Shown piece by piece: positions 1 through 6,715 of a stretch of DNA of 12,928 nt. The notes beneath the pieces were generated by a model, which was given only the letters and a program-made list of their open reading frames with translations, made no database searches and was not told the origin of the DNA. Source of the DNA: Gemmatimonadales bacterium (GTDB lineage Bacteria > Gemmatimonadota > Gemmatimonadetes > Gemmatimonadales > GWC2-71-9); NCBI GenBank assembly GCA_025924275.1, contig JAICEH010000035.1, positions 1 through 12,928 of the forward strand, written 5' to 3'. The first letter of the stretch is position 1, and each line of letters opens with the position of its first letter. A program made the translations under genes and the position numbers.

Positions 1-479
1 AGCCCCGCCACCGCCCCGGGCACGCCGGCCGCGAGGTGGCCGGTAACGCTCTGGTCGGTGGGATTCCCCCGGAGATCCAGGTACATGTCGCGGCTGGCGG
101 CCGCCGGGGCCGCCTCGCGGTAGTCGAGGGCGGTGACACTCCCGTCGGCCAGCCGGATGAGGGAGAACCCGCCCCCGCCGATGTTGCCGGCCTCGGGGTG
201 TACCACGGCCAGGGCGAACCCCACGGCGGTGGCCGCATCCACGGCGTTGCCGCCGCGCCGCAGGATGTCGCGGCCCACGGCACTCGCGATCGGGCTGCCC
301 GAGACCACCATGGTCCGGGGAGCCTCCACGACCCGGGCCGTGCCGGCGAAGCGCCAGCCGGGGTCGATGCCGGCCGGGGGGGCGGCCTCCGGCACGGCGC
401 CGGCGGCGGGCGGAGCGGGGACGCGCGGGGCGCAGGCCAGGAGGCCGAGCAGGACCAGCGAATGGACGTGTCGGGACAT
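1..479 (-). CDS. ggt: Gamma-glutamyltransferase, N-terminal part (cut by window edge), lipoprotein type
   Basis: Reading the minus strand from the ATG at 479 gives 159 codons that run off the window. Gamma-glutamyltransferases transfer or hydrolyse gamma-glutamyl groups, for example of glutathione, outside the cytoplasmic membrane. Visible family motifs are GGNAVDAA (residues 76-83), HPEAGNIGGGGF (94-105), DYREAAP (119-125; Arg121 matches the arginine that binds the glutamyl carboxylate in E. coli GGT) and GVPGAVAG (152-159). The protein opens with a short hydrophobic stretch ending LLAC (Cys16), a lipobox, followed by a Pro/Ala-rich linker to about residue 40. It is therefore probably an anchored lipoprotein rather than a soluble periplasmic enzyme. 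The autoprocessing site and catalytic threonine of the small subunit lie outside the window, so activity cannot be judged. It is divergent from murQ with 70 bases between the two starts. The family call is firm; the substrate is not. Confidence 0.93.
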   Translation of the reverse strand, partial: MSRHVHSLVLLGLLACAPRVPAPPAAGAVPEAAPPAGIDPGWRFAGTARVVEAPRTMVVSGSPIASAVGRDILRRGGNAVDAATAVGFALAVVHPEAGNIGGGGFSLIRLADGSVTALDYREAAPAAASRDMYLDLRGNPTDQSVTGHLAAGVPGAVAG

Positions 480-484
480 TCCGG

Positions 485-490
485 ATTATA
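485..490 (-). promoter_or_regulatory. Consensus -10 box of the ggt gene, probably leaderless
   Basis: The minus strand reads TATAATCCGGAATG: a perfect TATAAT only 5 bases before the ggt ATG. Transcription normally starts 6-7 bases past this box, so the transcript would begin at or within a base of the start codon and carry no leader. No Shine-Dalgarno sequence can fit. I could not find a convincing -35 hexamer at 16-19 bases upstream; that region overlaps the heptamer repeat in front of murQ. Confidence 0.65.
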
Positions 491-512
491 CACCGCCCCG
501 GCCGGCGCGCCC

Positions 513-547
513 TTGACCCTCGACCTCGGACCCTCGACCTTCGACCC
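513..547 (+). repeat. Five tandem 7-bp units (consensus TCGACCY) directly before murQ
   Basis: The units are TTGACCC, TCGACCT, CGGACCC, TCGACCT and TCGACCC, uninterrupted at 513-547, followed by GG and the murQ ATG at 550. Within the array, the 11-mer ACCCTCGACCT occurs exactly twice, 14 bases apart (516-526 and 530-540). The first unit contains TTGACC, a good -35 hexamer, but no good -10 lies 16-18 bases beyond it: GACCTT at 536-541 keeps few consensus positions. No Shine-Dalgarno sequence is present. The array could be a regulator-binding array, part of the promoter, or slippage-derived intergenic repeat. Confidence 0.7.
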
Positions 548-549
548 GG

Positions 550-1479
550 ATGACGGACGCCTTCCGCGATGCACGCCTCACCGAGCGGCGGAACCCCCGC
601 TCCGCCGGGCTCGATACCCTCGCGCCCCCCGAGCTGGTGGAGCTCGTCAACGCCGAGGATGCCGGCGTGCCGGGCGCGGTGGCCCGGGCACGCGCCGACA
701 TCGCCCGGACCATCGAGCTGGTGGAGCGCGCGTTCCGGGCCGGCGGCCGGCTGGTGTACGTGGGGGCCGGGACCAGCGGTCGACTCGGGGTCCTGGATGC
801 GGCGGAGTGTCCCCCGACCTTCGGCACCCCGCCAGAGATGGTCGTGGGGGTGATCGCCGGCGGGAGCGCGGCCCTGCTGCGCTCGGTCGAGGGTGCGGAG
901 GACGACGTGAACGCCGCGATCGCCGAGATGGATGCGCGCCGCATCGGGCCGGACGACGTGGTGCTGGGCATCGCCGCGAGCGCCACCACGCCGTACGTCC
1001 GCGCCGCGCTGGGCCGGGCCCAGACGCTCGGCGCCGCCACCGTCCTCCTCTCCTGCTCCGAGCCGCCGGTCCTCCTCCGGGAGACTTGCGACGCCTGCAT
1101 CACCGTGCTGGTCGGCCCCGAGGTGGTCACCGGCTCGACGCGGATGAAGGCGGGCACCGCCACCAAGCTCGTGCTCAACACCGTCACCACCGGTGCGATG
1201 GTGCGCCTCGGCAAGGTCTACGGCAACCTGATGGTGGACCTCCGGGCCTGGAACGCGAAGCTGGTGGACCGCGCGGAACGGATCGTGATGGAGACCACCG
1301 GGGCGGACCGGGCGGCCGCCCGCGCCGCCATCGAGGCGGCGGAGGGTGGGGTCAAGCGCGCCATCGTGATGCTCCGCCGGGGCGTCGGGCGGGAGGAGGC
1401 CGACCGCCTCCTGGCAGAGAGCGCGGGCTTCCTCCGACCAGTGGTCGGTGACCCGCCGCCGCTCCACCCCCCCTCGTGA
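550..1479 (+). CDS. murQ: N-acetylmuramic acid 6-phosphate etherase MurQ
   Basis: This cytoplasmic enzyme cleaves the lactyl ether of MurNAc-6-phosphate to give GlcNAc-6-phosphate and D-lactate, the committed step in reuse of wall muramic acid. The 309 residues match the usual length of about 300. Motifs appear in family order: LTERRNPRS (10-18); the SIS-domain phosphosugar loop YVGAGTSGRLGVLDAAECPP (70-89); RSVEGAEDD (111-119); and the signature EVVTGSTRMKAGTATKLVLN (191-210) followed by YGNLMVDL. Glu86 and Glu114 match the two glutamates considered catalytic in E. coli MurQ. The ATG at 550 is chosen because LTERRNPRS sits where it does in homologues, although no Shine-Dalgarno sequence precedes it. 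The C-terminal tail after about residue 295 is a proline-rich extension. It is first gene of the operon; its TGA overlaps the anmK GTG start by four bases. Confidence 0.97.
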   Translation: MTDAFRDARLTERRNPRSAGLDTLAPPELVELVNAEDAGVPGAVARARADIARTIELVERAFRAGGRLVYVGAGTSGRLGVLDAAECPPTFGTPPEMVVGVIAGGSAALLRSVEGAEDDVNAAIAEMDARRIGPDDVVLGIAASATTPYVRAALGRAQTLGAATVLLSCSEPPVLLRETCDACITVLVGPEVVTGSTRMKAGTATKLVLNTVTTGAMVRLGKVYGNLMVDLRAWNAKLVDRAERIVMETTGADRAAARAAIEAAEGGVKRAIVMLRRGVGREEADRLLAESAGFLRPVVGDPPPLHPPS

Positions 1480-2588
1480 CCGAGCCCCCGTCCCTGATGG
1501 TGGGCTTGATGTCGGGCACCTCGCTCGACGGGATGGACGCGGCACTGGTCCGCTTCCACGGCCCCACCCACGTCGAGCTGCTCGACTTCGTCCATCGCCC
1601 CTACGACGCCGAGGAGCGGGAGCGCCTGGCGGCAGCGCTCGAGGCCGGCACGCCGCGGTCCCTCGCCCTGCTGCACGTCGATCTCGCGGAGTGGGCGGCG
1701 GAAGCCGTGCAGGTGCTGCTGGCCGGCGCCGGGGTGCCGGCCAGCCACCTGGCCGGCATCGGCTTCCCCGGCCAGACCGTCTGGCACGAGCCACCTCGCG
1801 TCACCTGGCAGCTGGGCGAGCCGTCGGTCCTCGCCGAACGCTTCGGCGTGCGCGTGGTGAGCAACTTCCGCTCGCGGGACGTGGCGGCCGGGGGCCAGGG
1901 CGCACCGCTGGTGCCGATGGCGGACGTGCTGCTCTTCGGGGCACCGGACGGTCCGCGGGTCCTGGTGAACCTCGGCGGAATGGCCAATCTGACCTACGTG
2001 CCCCGGCGTGCCGAGGAGGACGGCGTCCTCGCCTTCGACACCGGCCCCGGGGTGGCCGTGGTGGACGCCGTGGCCCGGCTGGTCGAGCCCGGGCTCCCGT
2101 TCGACGCCGAGGGCCGCCTCGCGGCTCGCGGTCGCCCCGACGAGGCAGTGCTCGCGGCGCTGCTGGCCGATCCCTACTTCGCCGCGCCCCCGCCCAAGAG
2201 CACCGGCCGGGAACGGTTCGGCGCCGGCTACGCGCGGGACCTGCACGCGCGCGTCCCGGGACCGGACGGCGTCGCCACGGCGGTCGCCCTGACCGCCCGC
2301 ACCCTCGCCGGGGCCATCCGGGCCTGGGTGCCCGGCGCGCCGGAAGTGGTGCTCGCCGGCGGCGGGCGCCGCCATCCCGGCCTCGTCGCGGCCCTGCGCA
2401 CCCACCTCGGTGGGGAGCCCGCGGGCCGGGTCCGGCTCTTCGACGACCTCTTCTTCGACGGCGACGCGAAGGAAGCCGTCGCGTTCGCCCTGCTCGCCTA
2501 CCTCACCCTTCACGGCCAGCCGGGCAACGTCCCGGCCGCGACCGGGGCGGCCGGGGCGCGCGTGCTCGGGAGCGTCACCCCGGCGTGA
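1476..2588 (+). CDS. anmK: Anhydro-N-acetylmuramic acid kinase AnmK
   Basis: AnmK hydrolyses the 1,6-anhydro ring of anhydroMurNAc and phosphorylates it with ATP, giving MurNAc-6-phosphate, the substrate of the preceding gene's product. The 370 residues are family-typical. Visible are the ATP-binding opening GLMSGTSLDGMDA (10-22), GFPGQTVWHEPP (96-107), QLGEPSVLAERFGVRVVSNF (112-131), RDVAAGGQGAPLVPMAD (134-150), NLGGMANLTYVP (165-176), and FDTGPG (187-192), whose Asp188 matches the proposed catalytic base. Later come PPKSTGRERFG and the C-terminal nucleotide-site motif VVLAGGGRRHPGL. The position after DTGPG is Val where many homologues have Asn. The GTG start at 1476 overlaps the murQ stop as GTGA and is supported by the ATP motif lying ten residues in. 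No Shine-Dalgarno sequence is evident, so translation is probably coupled to murQ. Confidence 0.97.
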   Translation: MTEPPSLMVGLMSGTSLDGMDAALVRFHGPTHVELLDFVHRPYDAEERERLAAALEAGTPRSLALLHVDLAEWAAEAVQVLLAGAGVPASHLAGIGFPGQTVWHEPPRVTWQLGEPSVLAERFGVRVVSNFRSRDVAAGGQGAPLVPMADVLLFGAPDGPRVLVNLGGMANLTYVPRRAEEDGVLAFDTGPGVAVVDAVARLVEPGLPFDAEGRLAARGRPDEAVLAALLADPYFAAPPPKSTGRERFGAGYARDLHARVPGPDGVATAVALTARTLAGAIRAWVPGAPEVVLAGGGRRHPGLVAALRTHLGGEPAGRVRLFDDLFFDGDAKEAVAFALLAYLTLHGQPGNVPAATGAAGARVLGSVTPA

Positions 2589-3985
2589 GCGTCGCCCACC
2601 TGGTCCTGCCCGCACTCCGCTGGCGGAGTGACGCAGGCGCGTACGTGATGGATGGCGGGGCCCTTGGCGACGCGCTCGCCCTCGGCGTGGGCGGTTTCAT
2701 CCTGTTCGGCGGGCCGGCGGAGGCGGCGGCGCGCCTGGTCGCCGAGCTGCGCCGCCGAGCGCAGCGCCCGCTCCTGATCGGGGCCGACCTCGAGCGCGGG
2801 GCGGGGCAGCAGTTCGCCGGACTGGGGGAGTGGCCCCCACCCGCGGCGCTCGCCACCCTCGGCGCCGAGGCAGTGGCGGCCGCGGCGCGGGCGACCGCGA
2901 GGGAGGCCCTGCAGGTCGGCGTCAACTGGATCTTCGCGCCGGTGGCCGACCTCGACGCGGAACCGGCGAACCCCATCGTCCAGACCCGCGCCTTCGGAAG
3001 CGAGCCCGCCGCCGTCGCCCCCCTGGTCTCGGCGTGGGTCGTGGCCGCCCAGGCCGAGGGCATACTCGCCTGCGTGAAGCACTTCCCGGGGCACGGCCGC
3101 ACCCTCCACGACTCGCACCGGGAGATCCCGGTGGTGACCGCGGACCGGGGCACGCTCGAGGCGGACCTCACGCCGTTCCGGGCGGGGATCGCCGCCGGCG
3201 TGGCGGCGGTGATGACGGCGCACGTCCGGTATCCCGCCCTCGACCCTGCCGGCGTACCCGCCACCGCCTCCGCCCCGATCCTGCGCCTGCTGCGCCACGA
3301 CCTCGGCTTCCACGGGCTCGTGGTGACCGACGCGCTCATCATGGAGGCGGCAAGCGGGGCGGGGGGACCGTCCGACCAGGTGGGAGCGGGAGTGGACCTG
3401 CTGCTCTACCCCCGCGACCTTGCCGCCACCGTGGGCGCCCTCGAGGAAGGCCTGCTCGACGGTTCCCTGCCCGAGGGGCGCGTGGTGGCGGCGCTCCACC
3501 GATACGAGACCGCGCTGGCCCGGCTCGAGGGCACGGGCGCCGCGCCGGGTGAACCGCCGCCGTACGACCCGACCCCGGAGGCGACGGCGGACCGGCTCCT
3601 GGCCGCCCCCCTCCTTCGGGGTCGCCTCCCGGCACTCCGCCTTCCCCTCGACCTCCTCGTCGTGGACGACGACGTGGGCGGGCCGTACCCCGCCTCCCCG
3701 TCCACCCACGTGGCCGAGGTGCTCGGGGGGAGGGCCGGGAGCGGCGGCTCACGCGTGGTGCTCGCCTTCTGCGAACCGCGCGGCTGGAAGGGCCGGGCCG
3801 GGTTCGGAGAGTCGACCCGCGCCGAGCTCGCGCGGCTCGCACCGTCCGCCGACCTCGTGGTGCTCTTCGGCCATCCCCGCCTGCTCGCGGAGGTCCCCGG
3901 GACCGCCCCCGTGCTCCACGCCTGGCACCGGCAACGACCGATGCAGGAAGCCGCGGCCCGGCGCCTGGCGGGCGCCGCGGCGTGA
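2585..3985 (+). CDS. nagZ: NagZ-like beta-N-acetylhexosaminidase (glycoside hydrolase family 3) with short C-terminal domain
   Basis: In the NagZ branch of GH3 the enzyme removes GlcNAc from GlcNAc-anhydroMurNAc or muropeptides. The 466-residue protein has a GH3 barrel at about 1-315: ADLERGAGQQF (67-77), NWIFAPVADLD (114-124), and the NagZ hallmark loop KHFPGHGRTLHDSH (165-178), whose Asp176-Ser-His178 forms the acid/base dyad; then MTAH (210-213) and VVTDALIMEA (246-255), with Asp249 the likely nucleophile. Residues 350-466 form a second small domain (SADLVVLFGHPRLL at 421-434, then LHAWHRQ) resembling a reduced GH3 C-terminal domain. The usual GDT of the loop is GRT here, and DQEGG is DLERG. 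There is no signal peptide, so it should act in the cytoplasm. The GTG at 2585 overlaps the anmK stop as GTGA; the frame is open further upstream, but that stretch lies inside anmK and has no GH3 features. Subfamily placement is less sure than family. Confidence 0.88.
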   Translation: MSVAHLVLPALRWRSDAGAYVMDGGALGDALALGVGGFILFGGPAEAAARLVAELRRRAQRPLLIGADLERGAGQQFAGLGEWPPPAALATLGAEAVAAAARATAREALQVGVNWIFAPVADLDAEPANPIVQTRAFGSEPAAVAPLVSAWVVAAQAEGILACVKHFPGHGRTLHDSHREIPVVTADRGTLEADLTPFRAGIAAGVAAVMTAHVRYPALDPAGVPATASAPILRLLRHDLGFHGLVVTDALIMEAASGAGGPSDQVGAGVDLLLYPRDLAATVGALEEGLLDGSLPEGRVVAALHRYETALARLEGTGAAPGEPPPYDPTPEATADRLLAAPLLRGRLPALRLPLDLLVVDDDVGGPYPASPSTHVAEVLGGRAGSGGSRVVLAFCEPRGWKGRAGFGESTRAELARLAPSADLVVLFGHPRLLAEVPGTAPVLHAWHRQRPMQEAAARRLAGAAA

Positions 3986-5613
3986 GGGCGCTCGACTGGG
4001 GCCTGGTGGCGCTCTACCTCGGCGCCACGATGGCGCTGGGCCTGGTGCTGGCGCGGCGCGGGGCGAAGAGCCTGGCGGAGTTCTTCGTCGGCGGGCGGGC
4101 CATTCCCTGGTGGCTGGCGGCCACCTCGATGGCCGCCACCACCTTCAACGTGGACACCCCGCTGTACGTGGCGGGCGTCGTCGCGCGGCGGGGGGTGGCG
4201 GGCAACTGGGAATGGTGGTGCTTCGCGTTCGCCCACGTCCTCCTCGCGGTGGTGCTCGCCAAGCTCTGGCGGCGGGCGAACGTGATGACCGACATGGAGC
4301 TCACCGAGCTCCGCTACGGCGGCCGTCCCGCGGCGGCCCTGCGCGCCACCCGGGCCTTCCTGTTCGCGGTGCCGCTCAACTGCATCAGCATCGGGTACGG
4401 GATGCTCGCGATGCGGAAGGTCGTCGTCGCCCTCGGCCTGCTCGACGGCCTCCCGGACCTCCCCGGCGATCCCCGCCTGTGGGCCCTGATGCCGATCGTG
4501 CTCGTGACGCTGGCCTACACGGCGGTGTCGGGCCTCTGGGGCGTGGTCGCCACCGACTTCCTCCAGTACGTCCTCGCGCTGGCCGGCGCGTTCGTCGTGA
4601 TGGGCTACGCGCTCGCCGAGCTCGGCGGGCTCGGGCCCCTGGTGGAAGGCCTCCGGGCCACCCGGCCGGCCACGCTCGACCTGCTGCCGACGGCAGAGGA
4701 CGCCCTGCTCCCGCTCTCGACCTTCCTGGGCTACGTGTTCATCCAGTGGTGGGCGTTCCGCAACAGCGACGGCGGCGGGATGTTCGTGCAGCGGCTCTCG
4801 TCCGTGCGGGATGAACGCGAGGCGCGGAAGGCGGCCCACGCCTTCAACGTGCTCAATTACGTGGTGCGCACCTGGCCCTGGGTGCTGGTGGCGCTCGCTG
4901 CCCTCGTGATCCTCCCCGATCTCGAGGATCCCGAGGCGGCATACCCGATGCTGATGCTCCGCTACCTCCCGGTCGGCGTGCTCGGCCTGGTGTTCGCCAG
5001 CCTTCTGGCCGCCTTCATGTCCACCGTCAGCACCCAGCTCAACTGGGGGGCGAGCTACCTGGTCCACGACCTCTACTCGCGATTCGGCGGCGAGCGGGAC
5101 GACGCGCGGCTGGTGCCTGCGGCGCGGTGGGCCACCGTCGGACTCACCGCCCTCGCCGCCACGCTCTCCTTCTTCATGAACGACGTCGGCGAGGTCTTCC
5201 GGTTCCTGATCCTGGTGGGCAACGGGCCGGGGCTGGTGCTGCTGCTCCGCTGGTTCTGGTGGCGGGTGAATGCCTGGTCGGAGATTGCCGCGATGGGGGC
5301 TGGGCTCGGGCTCGCCCTGGCGAGCTACCTCCCGGCGCTCGCGGGGCTCACCTTCGGCCAGCGGCTGGCGCTCACGGCCTTCGGGTCGCTGGCGGTCTGG
5401 CTGCCGGTGCAGTTCCTCACCGGGCCCGAGCGCCCGGAGGTGCTCGACGCCTTCTACCGTCGGGTGCGGCCGGGGGGGGCGTGGGGCCCGGTACAGGCGC
5501 GGACCGGCCTCACCCCGCTGGACGCGCTCGCGGGCGACCTGGTGCGCTGGGTGGGGGGGTGCGTGCTGATCCTGGGCGCGACCCTGGGGATTGGCTGGGT
5601 GCTGCTGCGCTAG
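3982..5613 (+). CDS. Sodium:solute symporter (SSF family), putative uptake of wall-derived amino sugar
   Basis: This is a 543-residue inner-membrane protein with about 13-14 hydrophobic helices, for example near residues 5-24, 43-67, 79-96, 168-190, 193-213, 290-312, 328-352, 381-400, 403-426, 458-480 and 519-541. SSF features are EFFVGGRAIPWWLAATSMA (33-51), with unwound TM1-type residues in ATTF, TDFLQY (191-196), and the later-helix LLAAFMSTVSTQLNW (341-355), where Ser/Thr residues normally help form the sodium site, followed by DLYSRF. Family members carry sugars, amino acids, vitamins or acids with sodium. The substrate cannot be read from the sequence. Operon position after murQ, anmK and nagZ makes MurNAc, anhydroMurNAc or GlcNAc-anhydroMurNAc the best guess, replacing AmpG or a PTS. 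The GTG start at 3982 overlaps the previous stop as GTGA. It is the last gene of the operon; its stop lies 16 bases from that of the convergent phosphatase. Confidence 0.93.
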   Translation: MRALDWGLVALYLGATMALGLVLARRGAKSLAEFFVGGRAIPWWLAATSMAATTFNVDTPLYVAGVVARRGVAGNWEWWCFAFAHVLLAVVLAKLWRRANVMTDMELTELRYGGRPAAALRATRAFLFAVPLNCISIGYGMLAMRKVVVALGLLDGLPDLPGDPRLWALMPIVLVTLAYTAVSGLWGVVATDFLQYVLALAGAFVVMGYALAELGGLGPLVEGLRATRPATLDLLPTAEDALLPLSTFLGYVFIQWWAFRNSDGGGMFVQRLSSVRDEREARKAAHAFNVLNYVVRTWPWVLVALAALVILPDLEDPEAAYPMLMLRYLPVGVLGLVFASLLAAFMSTVSTQLNWGASYLVHDLYSRFGGERDDARLVPAARWATVGLTALAATLSFFMNDVGEVFRFLILVGNGPGLVLLLRWFWWRVNAWSEIAAMGAGLGLALASYLPALAGLTFGQRLALTAFGSLAVWLPVQFLTGPERPEVLDAFYRRVRPGGAWGPVQARTGLTPLDALAGDLVRWVGGCVLILGATLGIGWVLLR

Positions 5614-5629
5614 CGCCGCCGAGGCGGGT

Positions 5630-6652
5630 TCAGAGGAGGAGGATCACGCCCAGCACGACCATGCCCACGAGCAGGACGTACCAGGGCCACGGGCCGAGGC
5701 CCTTCCGCTCCGCGAGCGGGACCTCCGGGAGTACCTCGGGGTCCTCCTGGCCCTGGGGCGACCCGACCACCGCGAGTTCCGCGGACTCATAGGGGGCATA
5801 GCCCGCCGGGTCGGTGATGTCGGGCTCCGCGAGGCCGGGCCCGTCGAACCGGGCCACCACGACGGTGATGTTGTCCGCGCCGCCGCGCTCGTTGGCCACC
5901 TCGATCAGCTCGCGCGCGGCAAGTCCCACGTCGGTGTCCGACCCCACCGCCTCCGCGATCTCCTGCCGCTTCACGGTGCTCGAGAGGCCATCGGAGCAGA
6001 GCACCAGGACGTCGCCCCGGCGCAGCACCTGGTGGCTCACGTCGACCCGCACGCTCGCGTCGGGCCCCAGCGCCTGCAGGATGATGTTGCGCCGCTCGCT
6101 CGCCTCGGCCTCCTCCTCCGTCAGTTCTCCGGCCTCCACCAGCCGCTGGGTGAGGGACTGATCCCGGGTGAGCTGCGTGGCCGTCCCGCTCCGGATCAGG
6201 TAGGCGCGGCTGTCGCCGATCTGGGCGACATAGAGGTCCTGCCCGATCACCGCCGCCGCCGTGGCCGTCGTGCCCATCCCGCGCACCTCGGGGTGCGCCG
6301 TCGCGTACTCGTGGAGCCGGGTGTTGGCGTGCTCCACCGCCTCCCGCATCCGCCGCGCGAGGAGCGGGCCAGTGGGCTCCGCGTCGTCGCCCCAGACCCG
6401 CTTGAGGTAGTCGAGGATCTCCCCGGCCGCCATCGACGAGGCCAGGTCCCCGGCCGCCGCGCCCCCCATGCCGTCGGCCACGAGGAAGAGTGATCCCCGC
6501 GGCCCCACGGCGTGATCCCGGAGCTCGGTCGTCAGGTCGGAGACCTCACCGGTGAGGTCCGCGATGAGGAAGGTGTCCTCGTTGTGGTCGCGAGTCTGGC
6601 CGAGGTCGGTTCGCCCCGAGAGGGAGACGCGCACGCCGGCACCTGTGTTCAT
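5630..6652 (-). CDS. PP2C-family (PPM) Ser/Thr protein phosphatase with C-terminal membrane anchor
   Basis: This 340-residue, metal-dependent phosphatase has the ordered PPM motifs: GRTDLGQTRDHNED (13-26), LFLVADGMGG (55-64; Asp60 a metal ligand), GMGTTATAAAV (125-135), QIGDSRAYLIR (144-154), LTRDQSLTQRLVEAG (161-175), VLCSDGLSSTV (217-227; Asp221) and GGADNITVVVARF (257-269; Asp260). In the usual DGMGGHxxGExAS stretch, the His is Ala and the Glu is Asp. A linker (271-320) leads to a hydrophobic segment, PWPWYVLLVGMVVLGVILLL (321-340), that ends the protein. The catalytic domain would thus face the cytoplasm on a tail anchor. Such phosphatases reverse Hanks-type kinase phosphorylation, often of wall-synthesis and division proteins; no kinase lies in this window. 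The start is set by GGGAGG 7 bases upstream of the ATG. It is convergent with the symporter and divergent from the amidase. Confidence 0.96.
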   Translation of the reverse strand: MNTGAGVRVSLSGRTDLGQTRDHNEDTFLIADLTGEVSDLTTELRDHAVGPRGSLFLVADGMGGAAAGDLASSMAAGEILDYLKRVWGDDAEPTGPLLARRMREAVEHANTRLHEYATAHPEVRGMGTTATAAAVIGQDLYVAQIGDSRAYLIRSGTATQLTRDQSLTQRLVEAGELTEEEAEASERRNIILQALGPDASVRVDVSHQVLRRGDVLVLCSDGLSSTVKRQEIAEAVGSDTDVGLAARELIEVANERGGADNITVVVARFDGPGLAEPDITDPAGYAPYESAELAVVGSPQGQEDPEVLPEVPLAERKGLGPWPWYVLLVGMVVLGVILLL

Positions 6653-6659
6653 CGAATGG

Positions 6660-6665
6660 CCTCCC
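6660..6665 (-). promoter_or_regulatory. Ribosome binding site of the PP2C gene
   Basis: The minus strand reads GGGAGG, then seven bases, then ATG at 6652. It is the only strong, well-spaced Shine-Dalgarno sequence in front of any gene in the window, and it fixes the phosphatase start. The other starts appear leaderless, coupled by overlaps, or without a clear site. Confidence 0.75.
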
Positions 6666-6677
6666 GGAGGTCCGCGG

Positions 6678-6707
6678 AATCTACGGCCCGCCGCCTGCGC
6701 GCGTCAA
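6678..6707 (-). promoter_or_regulatory. Promoter of the PP2C gene
   Basis: On the minus strand, TTGACG (6707-6702) and TAGATT (6683-6678) are separated by 18 bases. The -35 matches five of six consensus positions; the -10 keeps the key T, A and final T. The predicted start near 6671 leaves a leader of about 19 bases, just enough to hold the GGGAGG site. This is the best sigma-70-type promoter in the window. Confidence 0.6.
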
Positions 6708-6715
6708 CGTCGGTG

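Noticed and set aside
536..541. GACCTT as the -10 of a murQ promoter with TTGACC at 513-518
   Set aside because: The spacing of 17 is right, but the hexamer lacks the essential first T and keeps only A and the final T. The sequence is better explained as part of the heptamer array.
513..547. CRISPR-like repeat
   Set aside because: The units are 7 bp and contiguous with no spacers.
1448..2584. Upstream extension of the GH3 reading frame through anmK
   Set aside because: The frame stays open only because of high GC; the translated stretch is low-complexity Arg/Gly/Ala. GH3 homology begins just after the GTG at 2585.
5607..5616. Perfect 10-bp palindrome GCGCTAGCGC over the symporter stop codon
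   Set aside because: There is no loop-forming length and no T-run on either side, so it is not a usable terminator. In GC-rich DNA a palindrome of this kind around TAG is expected by chance; a near copy occurs at the stop at 11029-11031.
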